Source of the DNA: an uncultured Bacteroidota bacterium
GTDB lineage: Bacteria > Bacteroidota > Bacteroidia > Chitinophagales > Chitinophagaceae
Assembly (NCBI GenBank): GCA_903927185.1
Contig: CAIYLW010000034.1
Coordinates: 1-41,076, forward strand
Length of the DNA: 41,076 bases
Reading direction: 5' to 3'
Of this stretch, positions 33,203-41,076 are shown in pieces. Both the position numbers and the translations under genes were made by a program. The notes under the pieces were generated by a model. That model searched no databases. It was not told where the DNA came from and saw only the letters and a list, made by a program, of their open reading frames with translations. Each line of letters begins with the position of its first letter. The first letter of the stretch is position 1.

Positions 33203-33265
33203 TTACTCCTCACTCCTCACTCCTCATTCCTCACTTTTTACTTTTTACTTTTTACTTTTTACTTT
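33203..33265. repeat. Heptamer array, TYAYTYY type (nine units)
   Basis: Nine uninterrupted 7-bp units, changing gradually: TTACTCC, TCACTCC, TCACTCC, TCATTCC, TCACTTT, then TTACTTT four times. It ends one base before the stop codon of the amidohydrolase and fills much of the 184-base gap after the RluA-like gene. It has the same composition as the reverse complement of the 24773-24807 array. The open frames that cross it are repeat translations, not genes. Confidence 0.85.
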
Positions 33266-33266
33266 T

Positions 33267-34547
33267 TTAGAAGTTTTTATAAACCACTCCATTTTTCATC
33301 ACAAAAGAAACCTTGCCCATCACTTGTACATCTTTTGTAGGATCTCCATCAACAGCAATAATGTCGGCATATTTTCCTTTTTCAATAGATCCTAAAATAT
33401 CGCTCACGCCAAGTAAATCTGCTGCATTAACTGTGGCAGATTGAATACATTCTAAGATGGGCATTCCTGCTTCTGTCATATACACAAACTCTAACCAGTT
33501 CTTACCATGTGCATACACCCCGGCATCTGTACCGAATGCAATCTTCACTCCTGCTTTATAGGCTTTTGCAAATGTGGCTTGAATAAAAGTTCCAACTACT
33601 GCAGCTTTTAGACGAACAATTTCAGGATAGTAACCAGGAATCTTTGCAGAGTCTGCAGATGATTTTCCAGCAATAATAGTTGGCACTAAATAAGTACCAT
33701 GTTGTTTCATCAGTTCCATCACTTCCTCCGACATATAAGTACCGTGCTCAATTGAACTTACTCCTGCTAAAACAGCACGCTTCATGCCTTCTGCACCATG
33801 TGCATGAGCAGCTACTTTAAATCCATAGTCCTTTGCGGTAGTAACAATTGCACGAATTTCTTCTTCCGTAAACTGTGCACCACTTCCATCTTTTGCCATA
33901 CTTAATACACCACCAGTAGCAGTAATCTTAATTAGATCAGCTCCTGTTTTATAACGCATCCGCACTGCTTTAGCACAGTCTGCCACTCCATTTACAACTC
34001 CTTCATCCGGACCAGGGTCGCCCATCAAATCTTCCCGATAATTATTAGTGGGGTCGGCATGACCTCCAGTAGTAGCCAACGATTTGCCAGCAGTATAAAT
34101 ACGTGGCCCAACAACAAGACCTTTATTGATTGCATTTCTCAAAGAAATATTTACGCCACTCCCACCTAGATCACGAAGAGTGGTAAAGCCAGCCATAAAA
34201 TCTTTTTGTGCCAAGCCCATTGCCACATAAGCCCTGTCTGACTTGTTTTTTGTGAATCCATCGATATATCTCGAAGGGCTTGTTTCTTCTTCCACATGTA
34301 CGTGCATGTCCATTAATCCGGGCATCACTGTTTTAGATTTCAGGTCGATAATTTTATCAGTAGCATCCGCTTTTGAGTATCCTTTTTGGACATCAGTAAT
34401 CGAATTTCCAGTAATAATGATCGACATTTCTTTTTGAACTTGTAATGTCTTTACATCAATTAATTGACCACAATAAATGATAGTCTTTTGTGCTTTCCCA
34501 ATTTGCATTATGAAGAGAAGAATGAACCCCAAAAAAAAATTTTTCAT
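33267..34547 (-). CDS. Secreted metal-dependent amidohydrolase (imidazolonepropionase/prolidase-like)
   Basis: Exported hydrolase of 426 aa: signal peptide MKNFFLGFILLFIMQIGKAQ, then an amidohydrolase-superfamily barrel. The metal ligands are visible: H82 and H84 (MDMHVHVEE), the probable carboxylated lysine K207 (GADLIKITATGG), H248/H250 (AAHAHGAEG), H268 (SSIEHGTYMS) and D341 (FGTDAGVYAHG). Members near this branch cleave X-Pro dipeptides or cyclic amides, but the substrate here is unknown. Convergent with the RluA-like gene. Between the two lie the palindrome and heptamer array. Confidence 0.93.
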   Translation of the reverse strand: MKNFFLGFILLFIMQIGKAQKTIIYCGQLIDVKTLQVQKEMSIIITGNSITDVQKGYSKADATDKIIDLKSKTVMPGLMDMHVHVEEETSPSRYIDGFTKNKSDRAYVAMGLAQKDFMAGFTTLRDLGGSGVNISLRNAINKGLVVGPRIYTAGKSLATTGGHADPTNNYREDLMGDPGPDEGVVNGVADCAKAVRMRYKTGADLIKITATGGVLSMAKDGSGAQFTEEEIRAIVTTAKDYGFKVAAHAHGAEGMKRAVLAGVSSIEHGTYMSEEVMELMKQHGTYLVPTIIAGKSSADSAKIPGYYPEIVRLKAAVVGTFIQATFAKAYKAGVKIAFGTDAGVYAHGKNWLEFVYMTEAGMPILECIQSATVNAADLLGVSDILGSIEKGKYADIIAVDGDPTKDVQVMGKVSFVMKNGVVYKNF

Positions 34548-34591
34548 ACTATTATTATTTTGAGTAAGATAATATGAAACAGGGTTCTATC

Positions 34592-34624
34592 AAAAAATAA
34601 AAAGCCCCGATTAAAATCGAGGCT
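34592..34624 (-). terminator. Terminator of the peroxiredoxin gene
   Basis: On the minus strand, AGCCTCGAT, loop TTTA, ATCGGGGCT gives a 9-bp stem with one G-U pair, followed by TTTTATTTTTT. It begins 34 bases past the peroxiredoxin stop and lies upstream of the amidohydrolase, separating the two minus-strand genes. Confidence 0.85.
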
Positions 34625-34658
34625 AGATATATGTATAAAAAAATTAATTACTTAACAA

Positions 34659-35297
34659 CTAATCTTTATTAGGCTGAGGCGTATATCTTAGGTAAGGTTT
34701 TACTATATTCAAACCCTTTGGGAATTTTAAAAGTGCATCTTCAGTTTTAACTGCAGGAACTACAATTACATCTTCCCCATCTTTCCAATCTGCTGGAGTA
34801 GCTACACTATAATTAGCAGTTAATTGTAATGAGTCTATAACACGTAATACTTCCACAAAATTTCTACCAGTAGATGCCGGATAAGTAATAAATAGTTTTA
34901 CTTTCTTATCTGGTCCGATAATAAATAAAGAGCGAACTGTAAATGTTTCAGAAGCATTTGGATGAATCATATCATAGGCATTTGCAATGGCTTTGTCTTC
35001 ATCAGCAACAATTGGGAAACCTACATTTACATGCTGCGTTTCATTAATATCAGCAATCCATTTTTTATGACTTTCTGCGCTATCTACGCTCAATGCCAAA
35101 ACTTTTACATTTCTTTTTTCAAATTCTGCAGCAAGAGAAGCAGTTCTACCTAATTCTGTTGTGCATACTGGAGTAAAATCAGCAGGATGTGAGAATAAAA
35201 CTCCCCAACTAGTACCTAGGTAATCATGGAAATCAATTAGTCCTAAGGAAGTATTTGCCTGAAAATTTGGTGCGATATCGCCTAAACGTAAGCTCAT
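34659..35297 (-). CDS. 1-Cys peroxiredoxin (Prx6 type)
   Basis: Thiol peroxidase of 212 aa that reduces hydrogen peroxide and organic peroxides. The peroxidatic cysteine C45 sits in P38-x3-T42-x2-C45 (HPADFTPVCTTELGR). The long C-terminal domain (SLQLTANYSVATPADWKDGE, LKFPKGLNIVKPYLRYTP) marks the Prx6 subgroup, which lacks a resolving cysteine; indeed no second conserved cysteine is seen. Probably cytoplasmic (no signal peptide). Monocistronic: terminator downstream, 72-base gap to dinB upstream. Confidence 0.95.
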   Translation of the reverse strand: MSLRLGDIAPNFQANTSLGLIDFHDYLGTSWGVLFSHPADFTPVCTTELGRTASLAAEFEKRNVKVLALSVDSAESHKKWIADINETQHVNVGFPIVADEDKAIANAYDMIHPNASETFTVRSLFIIGPDKKVKLFITYPASTGRNFVEVLRVIDSLQLTANYSVATPADWKDGEDVIVVPAVKTEDALLKFPKGLNIVKPYLRYTPQPNKD

Positions 35298-35369
35298 AGT
35301 TGTTTTTTTTATGGATTGCTAAATTATACATTTCCTACTAAAAAAGTAGAGTTTACTTAAAAAATATTT

Positions 35370-36527
35370 TTATTCCGCTTTTTTTACTGTTCTAGCTTTC
35401 TGCAACAAGCTTTTACCGAACTTATCTTTAACATCATCAATAGCTTTATACAGCTTGTTTTTTTTCTCAGCATCGTCGAATAAACTACCCTGGGTTGCTT
35501 CGTTAGTAAGTTCACTTAAACGAACGCCTAGTAATCGAACTGGCTCCCCTTTTCGATAAAGTTTATGAAAAAGATCTATCGCCTGAGGAATTAATTCATC
35601 ATCACGAAATGTATAATCAATAGTGGTTTGTCGGGAAGTGGTTTCAAAATCAGGATACCTGATTTTAACAGCTATACAACCAGCTAGTTTCTCGTCTTTA
35701 CGTAATTCATAGGCCACTTTTTCTGTCATCCTTACTAATTCACTCAACAAAAAATTCAAGTCCATTTTATTTTCTTCAAAAGTATTTTCAGTGGAAATCG
35801 ATTTTGCTTCATGATAGGGATGCACTTCTGCATGATGAATTCCTTGCGATTTTCTCCAAAGAGATGCCCCATTTTGTCCCAACTTTTTCTCTAAAATCTC
35901 TATCGATGTTTCGCTCAACTGCTGAATGGTAAAAATTCCCATCGCTTTTAATTTTTCGAAAGTATGCTCTCCAACTCCCGAAAATTTATTGACCGATAAT
36001 GGTGCCAAAAATATTTTTTCCATGCCGGGCTGAACAAAAAGATATCCATTGGGTTTCGCTTCATCCGTGGCTATTTTAGCCACCATTTTATTGGTAGCTA
36101 AACCAAAAGAAATAGGCAACCCTGTTTTTTCAATGATCTCATTACGCAGATCAATTGTCCATTGATAAGGGTCGAAGAATTTATCCATGCCTGTTAAATC
36201 GATATAAAATTCATCAATCGATGCTTTCTCAAATAGAGGTGCTTTTGCAGTAATAATATCTGTAACCATCCTACTATATTTACTATACTCTCCTCGAGTA
36301 CCTCGAACGATGATGGCATGGGGACAAAGTTTCATTGCTTGTTTCATAGGCATTGCACTTCTAACGCCAAATTTCCGTGCTTCATAACTGCAGGTAGTTA
36401 CCACTCCTCTGTCTTTTGAACCACCTACGATAACGGCTTTCCCTTTAAGAGTGGGATCGTTCAAGACTTCCACACTCACAAAAAAGGAGTCGAGGTCAAA
36501 ATGGGCGATATAGCGTTGCGGAGGCAT
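35370..36527 (-). CDS. dinB: DNA polymerase IV (Y-family)
   Basis: Translesion DNA polymerase of 385 aa. The catalytic acidic residues are D11 (HFDLDSFFVSVE) and D105/E106 (SIDEFYIDLTG), and F16 stands at the steric-gate position. GLATNKMVAKIATDEAKPNG and the thumb motif SGVGEHTFEKLKAMGI are typical. The little-finger domain follows, and a basic tail (LLQKARTVKKAE) ends it, but no clear C-terminal clamp-binding motif (QxxL.F) is seen. No LexA-type operator is evident in the 172-base gap to the divergent M16 gene. Confidence 0.95.
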   Translation of the reverse strand: MPPQRYIAHFDLDSFFVSVEVLNDPTLKGKAVIVGGSKDRGVVTTCSYEARKFGVRSAMPMKQAMKLCPHAIIVRGTRGEYSKYSRMVTDIITAKAPLFEKASIDEFYIDLTGMDKFFDPYQWTIDLRNEIIEKTGLPISFGLATNKMVAKIATDEAKPNGYLFVQPGMEKIFLAPLSVNKFSGVGEHTFEKLKAMGIFTIQQLSETSIEILEKKLGQNGASLWRKSQGIHHAEVHPYHEAKSISTENTFEENKMDLNFLLSELVRMTEKVAYELRKDEKLAGCIAVKIRYPDFETTSRQTTIDYTFRDDELIPQAIDLFHKLYRKGEPVRLLGVRLSELTNEATQGSLFDDAEKKNKLYKAIDDVKDKFGKSLLQKARTVKKAE

Positions 36528-36699
36528 TGGACTAAGTTAGTAAAATACCCATTGCGACATATAATAAGCATTTTTTAACAAATAAAAAGTGGAGATGACT
36601 AAAATAAATTAACCTAAACTACTGAAATTAACACACAATATATATTCTATTCACTAACTTGTAGTACTCTCCGAATTTTTATCAAATATAAAAAATTGT

Positions 36700-39522
36700 A
36701 TGAAAAAAATTTCACCTTTTTCATTAGGACTGCTATTATTCCTATGTGGAATGATCGGTTTTAAAACTGGCTATTCTCAATTTGATTTAACCAGTAAGTT
36801 GACTGTTGACCCGAATGTTAAAATTGGAAAATTGTCCAATGGGTTAACTTATTACATCAGAAAAAATGTTAAGCCAGAAAAAAAAGTACAACTGCGTTTA
36901 GCTATAAATGCTGGTTCAATTTTAGAGGATGCAGATCAGCAAGGTTTGGCGCATATGATGGAGCATATGAATTTTAATGGCTCTACCCATTTCCCAAAAA
37001 ATGAATTGGTGAGTTATTTACAATCAATTGGTGTACAATTTGGTGCAGACTTAAATGCATATACTGGCTTTGATGAAACAGTTTATATCCTTCCAATTCC
37101 AACTGATGATTCGATAAAAGTAGATAAGGGATTTACCATTTTAGAAGATTGGGCAGGAAATGCAACTTTATCAGTTGATGAAATTGATAAAGAAAGAGGT
37201 GTGGTATTAGAAGAATCAAGGCTCGGTAAAGGTGCTAATGAGCGGATGCGAAATAAATATTTTCCTTTACTATTAAACGGTTCAAAGTATTCAGAAAGAC
37301 TACCAATTGGTAAAGACAGTATTTTAAAGAATTTCAAAGCCGAATCCTTAATTCGTTTTTATAAAACATGGTACCGACCAAATTTAATGGCGGTCATTGT
37401 TGTGGGCGATATAGATCCTGTATATGCTGAAAAAGAAATTATCAAACATTTTAGTCATCTTAAAAATCCTGCAAATCCAAAACCTCGTCCGAAAGAAATT
37501 GCAATCGCAGAAAGAAAAGTGGCGGCGAGTATGGTATTGACTGATAAAGAGCAGCCTAGGAATATTTTACAAGTTTTTAATTATGTTGAAAAAGATAAGA
37601 CCATTTCTACATGGAATGATTACAGAGAATCAATTATAGAAAATTTATTTAACACTATCATTAGTCAACGTTTTTCTGAAATGACACAACAACCAAATCC
37701 GCCATTTATTTTTGGCACGGCTACTTTTGGAGGTTTCATTAGAGGATATCGTTCATTTATGAATATTGCATTATTGAACGACAGGCCAGTTAAAGATGCA
37801 ATTGATGCATTAATTGCTGGTACTGAATCAGTAAAAAAATTCGGGGTGCTTCCTACTGAATTAGAAAGAGCTAAAAGTAGTTTGTTGAATCAAATAGAAA
37901 GTGCTTATAAAGACAAGGATAAAACCGAATCAGCAGAATTGGTTGGTGTTTATTTAAATAATTTTTTAACTAATAGCCCGGCAATTGGCATTTCTGATAA
38001 AACAAATTTTATTAAACAAATCCTACCTACTATCACCTTAAATGAAGTAAATGCGCTTACTAAAAGGATGGAAACCACACAAGGAAAGTTTAGTTTATTA
38101 ATGGCTTCTGATAAAAACAAAAACCCTTTGCCGTCTGATAAAGAATTAAATGCATTGATAGATGCAGCACACTTAATCCCGGTAAAAGCATATGAAGAAA
38201 AAGCAGTAGCTAAAGCTTTATTAGAAAAAGCTCCTATAGCTGGAAAAGTTGTCAATGAAACATTGAATAAGGCCCTGGGAACAACCAATTGGGAGCTGAA
38301 TAATGGTATTACTATCAGCATTAAACAAACAGATTTTTCGAACGACGAAATTAAAATGGATGCATGGAGATGGGGAGGAATCACTAAATACCCTATTGAA
38401 GATAAAATGAATGTTACTAATGCAACAACTGCTATTCAAGTAATGGGGATCCGTGATTTATCGCCTACTGAGCTTCGTAAGTTCTTATCAGGCAAAACTG
38501 TATCTGCAACCCCTTATGTGAATCCAAATGATGAGGGAATTGAAGGTTCAAGTAGTGTAAAAGATTTCGAAACATTTCTACAATTGGTTCATCTTTATTT
38601 TAAACAACCTCGTTTAGATTCTTCTTTATTTAAGGGTTTTATTAGTTCTCAAAAAAGTAGTATTGAAAATATGAAAGCTAATCCGAATTTCTATTTTGCG
38701 GATACCTTGAATAAGATTCAGTATAGAGATCATCCCTGGGCACCAAATTTCCCTACTGCAGCAGATTATGATAAAATTAATTTAGCGCGCGCTTTTGCAA
38801 TTTATAAAGAGATCTATGGTAATGCCTATGGTATGCATTTCACGTTTGTTGGAAATATAGATCCGATAAAAGCAAAACCACTGATAGAATCTTATTTGGG
38901 TTCTTTACCAGGAACAGCAAAAGAAATTAAATTTAATGATGTTGGTCTTCGTCCTGTAAAAGGACTAGTTGAAGCCTATGTAAATAAAGGTGCCGCAAAA
39001 CAAAGTAGAGTAAATATTATATTTTCGGGGGAATCAAAGTATAGCCTTGATGAAAGTTTAAAACTTGATGCTTTAACGGAGGTCTTGAATATTAAAATCA
39101 TTGAAACTTTAAGAGAACAGATGAGTGGAATTTATGGGGGTGGAATGAGAGGTTCTCTATCTAACAGGCCCTATAATAATTATAATATTACCATTGGTTT
39201 CCCTTGCGGACCAGAGAACGTAGATAAGTTAACAATTGCCTTATTTAAGATACTGAATGATGCTATTGAAAAAGGCATAGATCAAAAAGATCTTGACAAA
39301 GTAAAAGAAACACTTAAGAAACAAAATCAAGACAGATTAACCAGAAATGAATTTTGGCTAGAAGCATTGTCGAAAGCATTCATTGAAAAAGATGATCCAA
39401 CCTGGCATCTTGAATATGCTCAAAAAGTTGATGCATTAACAACTGTTGAATTGCAACAAATGGCGAAGAAATATTTTGATATGAAAAACTATATTAAAGC
39501 AGTTCTAAATCCAGAAAAATAA
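36700..39522 (+). CDS. M16-family zinc metalloprotease (pitrilysin/insulinase-like), tandem-domain
   Basis: Exported protease of 940 aa. A signal sequence (MKKISPFSLGLLLFLCGMIG) precedes two M16 repeats. The N-terminal repeat carries the inverted zinc site H85-x-x-E88-H89 (GLAHMMEHMNFNGS) and the downstream glutamate ligand E165 (EIDKERGVVLEES). The second half, from about 500, has no HxxEH and is the inactive partner, with the conserved substrate-binding segment GGGMRGSLSNRPYNNYNIT. It probably degrades peptides in the periplasm. Single gene, with a bidirectional terminator after it. Confidence 0.94.
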   Translation: MKKISPFSLGLLLFLCGMIGFKTGYSQFDLTSKLTVDPNVKIGKLSNGLTYYIRKNVKPEKKVQLRLAINAGSILEDADQQGLAHMMEHMNFNGSTHFPKNELVSYLQSIGVQFGADLNAYTGFDETVYILPIPTDDSIKVDKGFTILEDWAGNATLSVDEIDKERGVVLEESRLGKGANERMRNKYFPLLLNGSKYSERLPIGKDSILKNFKAESLIRFYKTWYRPNLMAVIVVGDIDPVYAEKEIIKHFSHLKNPANPKPRPKEIAIAERKVAASMVLTDKEQPRNILQVFNYVEKDKTISTWNDYRESIIENLFNTIISQRFSEMTQQPNPPFIFGTATFGGFIRGYRSFMNIALLNDRPVKDAIDALIAGTESVKKFGVLPTELERAKSSLLNQIESAYKDKDKTESAELVGVYLNNFLTNSPAIGISDKTNFIKQILPTITLNEVNALTKRMETTQGKFSLLMASDKNKNPLPSDKELNALIDAAHLIPVKAYEEKAVAKALLEKAPIAGKVVNETLNKALGTTNWELNNGITISIKQTDFSNDEIKMDAWRWGGITKYPIEDKMNVTNATTAIQVMGIRDLSPTELRKFLSGKTVSATPYVNPNDEGIEGSSSVKDFETFLQLVHLYFKQPRLDSSLFKGFISSQKSSIENMKANPNFYFADTLNKIQYRDHPWAPNFPTAADYDKINLARAFAIYKEIYGNAYGMHFTFVGNIDPIKAKPLIESYLGSLPGTAKEIKFNDVGLRPVKGLVEAYVNKGAAKQSRVNIIFSGESKYSLDESLKLDALTEVLNIKIIETLREQMSGIYGGGMRGSLSNRPYNNYNITIGFPCGPENVDKLTIALFKILNDAIEKGIDQKDLDKVKETLKKQNQDRLTRNEFWLEALSKAFIEKDDPTWHLEYAQKVDALTTVELQQMAKKYFDMKNYIKAVLNPEK

Positions 39523-39533
39523 ACAAGAATAAT

Positions 39534-39570
39534 AAATCCCCTGTCATTTATTTGATCGGGGATTTATTTT
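39534..39570. terminator. Bidirectional terminator between the M16 protease and thioesterase genes
   Basis: An 8-bp stem, AAATCCCC (39534-39541) with GGGGATTT (39558-39565), a 16-base loop, and T-rich flanks on both strands (ATTTTAATC; TATTATTC on the other). It lies 11 bases after the M16 stop, and the minus-strand thioesterase stop overlaps its right flank, so it serves both converging transcripts. Confidence 0.75.
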
Positions 39571-39961
39571 AATCAAAAACTGCTTTTATTGTTTCATCAA
39601 TTCGTCTTGGCCTTCCAGTTTTTTTATCAAGCATTACCCAGCAACTTTTGGCGGTTATCAATCTTTTGTTATCGCTCACACGAATGATTTCATAGTGTCG
39701 GTCCCAAGTTACCGCTGTGGCTTCACCAGTATGTGTTTTCAGGAGCAACTCGTCATTTAAAAATGCTGGAGCATGGTAATCAATTTCATGTCTTTTCACA
39801 ACCCAAACAATTTCTTCATTCAATGCTGGAGAAGAAATACTAAACCAATGTTGCATGGCAATGTCTTGCATAAATTGCACATACATTACATTGTTCACAT
39901 GGTTCTGATCGTCGAGATGTTCTGTTTGAACAACCATTGTATTTTCAAAGTGATGAGGCAT
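39569..39961 (-). CDS. Acyl-CoA thioesterase, hotdog fold (4HBT family)
   Basis: Hotdog-fold thioesterase of 130 aa, cleaving an acyl-CoA of unknown chain type. HLDDQNHVNNVMYVQFMQDI is the 4HBT-family catalytic helix region, with the active-site aspartate/asparagine part DDQNHVNN. The central helix and strands (IVWVVKRHEIDYHAPAFLND, WDRHYEIIRVSDNKRLITAKS) fit. An ATG at 40003 gives 144 aa and overlaps rimM by 29 bases; MPHHFENTMVVQTEH (39961) looks more like a family start. It follows rimM closely, so the two are probably cotranscribed. Confidence 0.88.
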   Translation of the reverse strand: MPHHFENTMVVQTEHLDDQNHVNNVMYVQFMQDIAMQHWFSISSPALNEEIVWVVKRHEIDYHAPAFLNDELLLKTHTGEATAVTWDRHYEIIRVSDNKRLITAKSCWVMLDKKTGRPRRIDETIKAVFD

Positions 39962-39974
39962 TGAGTGCGTTTTT

Positions 39975-40493
39975 TTAACCTGTATAAATTTCCAATAATC
40001 CATCTGGCAAAATCACATGCACTTGTTTTTTGGCATGATCAATTTTATCGAGACTTTCTTCGTGCAATGGGATTAAAACTTCTTTCCCTTTTAAAGTAAT
40101 CCTTAATAAAATCTGATGTGGTTGATTGATCACTTCTTCAATTGGAGACAACTCTTCCCCTTCATTAATTAATAAGTATCCTAATAATGCAATAGGTGCA
40201 GTTTTTCCAACCAATGATCTAAAATCAGTATCTGTAACCCAGGCATTCTTACTCACTAAACGAGCAGCAGATTCTTTGGTATTTATGCCTTCAAATTTTA
40301 TATTGGTTTCTTCGTGGTTGGCAGCTTTGGCCGACTCTACAAAATAGGGCAGGTAATTCCCTTTTTGTTCTTCCACAAAAATCACTTCAATTCCTTTGAA
40401 GGGCGATTTTTTTCCCAACTCATGTTTTAATATGAGCTCTCCTTTTAAGCCAAAGCTTGCAACCAATTTACCAATATGTATATATTCACTCAT
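39975..40493 (-). CDS. rimM: Ribosome maturation factor RimM
   Basis: 16S rRNA processing and 30S maturation factor of 172 aa that binds S19. The N-terminal domain starts YIHIGKLVASFGLKGELILK, the typical RimM barrel entry, and a PRC-barrel covers about residues 95-170 (LLGYLLINEGEELSPIEEVI, VLIPLHEESLDKIDH). It directly follows rpsP, as in many bacteria, but trmD and rplS are not next; a thioesterase is. An 87-base gap with a hairpin lies between rpsP and rimM. Confidence 0.95.
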   Translation of the reverse strand: MSEYIHIGKLVASFGLKGELILKHELGKKSPFKGIEVIFVEEQKGNYLPYFVESAKAANHEETNIKFEGINTKESAARLVSKNAWVTDTDFRSLVGKTAPIALLGYLLINEGEELSPIEEVINQPHQILLRITLKGKEVLIPLHEESLDKIDHAKKQVHVILPDGLLEIYTG

Positions 40494-40516
40494 ATACTTT
40501 ACAGATTTAAAACAAC

Positions 40517-40540
40517 AAGTCCCGGCAATTGCCAGGACTT
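40517..40540 (-). terminator. Hairpin between rpsP and rimM, possible attenuator
   Basis: On the minus strand AAGTCCTGGCAATTGCCGGGACTT is a near-perfect palindrome, shown here as AAGTCCTGGCAA with TTGCCGGGACTT (one C-A mismatch). It is followed by GTTGTTTTAAATC, a weak T tract. It may partly end transcription after rpsP so that the ribosomal protein is made in excess of RimM. Confidence 0.55.
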
Positions 40541-40580
40541 AAATTGTTTGCAGAATAACTTCTTTTCAGAACATATCTTA

Positions 40581-41039
40581 CTAAGCTTCAGTCTGGCTTT
40601 CAGGAGCTGCTTCTTCAGTGGTCTCTACCTTTTTTGCAACAGGTGTATACACTTTTTTAGCTCTTTCAGCGGTCTTGTGAGCATCATTCCGACGCGTAAT
40701 TTGTGCTTCATGACTGTTGTGCCATTCCTGGAACTTGGTCATTGCTGCTGCATCATCAAAAAGACCCAATTTAACACCACGTAAAAGGTGTTTCAGGAAT
40801 AATACGCCTTTGAAAGACAAGATACGACGAACAGTGTCGGTGGGTTGAGCACCTTTGTTCAGCCACTCTAATGCTTTTTGACGATCTAATTGAATAGTTG
40901 CAGGAACTGTAAGCGGGTTGTAAGTACCCAATTTTTGGATAAACTTACCATCTCTTGGAGCACGAGCATCGGCCACTACAATAAAGTAGAAAGGACGTTT
41001 TTTGCTACCGTGTCTCTGTAGTCTCATTTTTACTGCCAT
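40581..41039 (-). CDS. rpsP: Small ribosomal subunit protein bS16
   Basis: Ribosomal protein of the 30S body, 152 aa where E. coli has 82. The core is unmistakable: [60 protein letters not shown] and [14 protein letters not shown]. The C-terminal 65 residues are an extension, first alanine/lysine-rich ([17 protein letters not shown]) then acidic ([15 protein letters not shown]), as often seen in Bacteroidota. Only 37 bases upstream are in the window, so its promoter is not visible. First gene of rpsP-rimM-thioesterase. Confidence 0.97.
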   Translation of the reverse strand: MAVKMRLQRHGSKKRPFYFIVVADARAPRDGKFIQKLGTYNPLTVPATIQLDRQKALEWLNKGAQPTDTVRRILSFKGVLFLKHLLRGVKLGLFDDAAAMTKFQEWHNSHEAQITRRNDAHKTAERAKKVYTPVAKKVETTEEAAPESQTEA

Positions 41040-41076
41040 GTTAAATAGAAATTTATAGGCTTTAATAAATTGGTTA

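Noticed and set aside
33203..33265. Possible CRISPR array
   Set aside because: Units are 7 bp with no spacers, and no cas gene is in the window.
33090..33395. Plus-strand open frames across the palindrome and heptamer array
   Set aside because: Their proteins are translations of the 7-bp repeat (repeating Ser/Leu/Phe/Tyr patterns) and then run antisense into the amidohydrolase.
36528..36699. Divergent dinB / M16 gap as an SOS-regulated region
   Set aside because: I could not see a LexA-like inverted repeat or a good TAnnTTTG box; the gap is AT-rich without clear sites.

Overview
The window is a gene-dense, AT-rich chromosomal segment of a Bacteroidota bacterium, most likely a member of the Chitinophagaceae or close relatives. 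The lineage call rests on an ExbB-ExbD-ExbD-TonB operon, promoter -7 boxes of the TAnnTTTG type, weak Shine-Dalgarno sequences, a basic extended RluB-like protein, a short NuoG and several periplasmic lipoprotein or protease families typical of the phylum. I see no rRNA, tRNA, CRISPR array, insertion sequence, prophage or integrase. It reads as core chromosome rather than a mobile island.

Layout. (1) 3-3045, minus strand: TonB energy-coupling operon exbB-exbD-exbD-tonB. (2) 3385-8012: a secreted metzincin-type metalloprotease, a small carboxypeptidase-regulatory-like secreted protein, and a convergent MacB/FtsX-type ABC permease. (3) 8099-21504, minus strand: a complete 14-gene complex I operon in canonical order nuoA to nuoN, with separate nuoC and nuoD and a short nuoG that lacks the large C-terminal molybdopterin-oxidoreductase-like region. 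(4) 21637-24605, minus strand: a three-gene unit of a small two-helix membrane protein, a PstS-like lipoprotein and a large TPR protein, closed by a good terminator just before the nuoA promoter. (5) 24880-29042: hisS, a small secreted protein overlapping hisS tail to tail, a PcaF-type thiolase, and rlmN. (6) 29060-34547: a GH3 glycosidase, two tandem pseudouridine synthases of different families, and a secreted amidohydrolase. (7) 34659-39522: 1-Cys peroxiredoxin, DNA polymerase IV and a large M16 protease. (8) 39569-41039, minus strand: rpsP-rimM-thioesterase.

How the genes work together. Complex I feeds the proton motive force, and the Exb/TonB complex spends it on outer-membrane transport. 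The PstS-like/TPR unit, which I recall sitting directly behind tonB in many relatives, is here about 18.6 kb away, next to complex I. RlmN, the two pseudouridine synthases, RimM and bS16 are all ribosome maturation or structure genes. The metalloprotease, M16 protease, GH3 enzyme and amidohydrolase form a scattered periplasmic degradative set.

The clearest unexplained structure lies between genes: four arrays of degenerate 7-bp repeats of two sequence types, and a perfect 26-bp palindrome. I did not find a convincing new multi-gene system. Several starts were moved from the longest open frame to an internal ATG: tonB, nuoD, nuoE, nuoF, the PstS-like gene, the thiolase, the GH3 gene, the RluA-like gene and the thioesterase.
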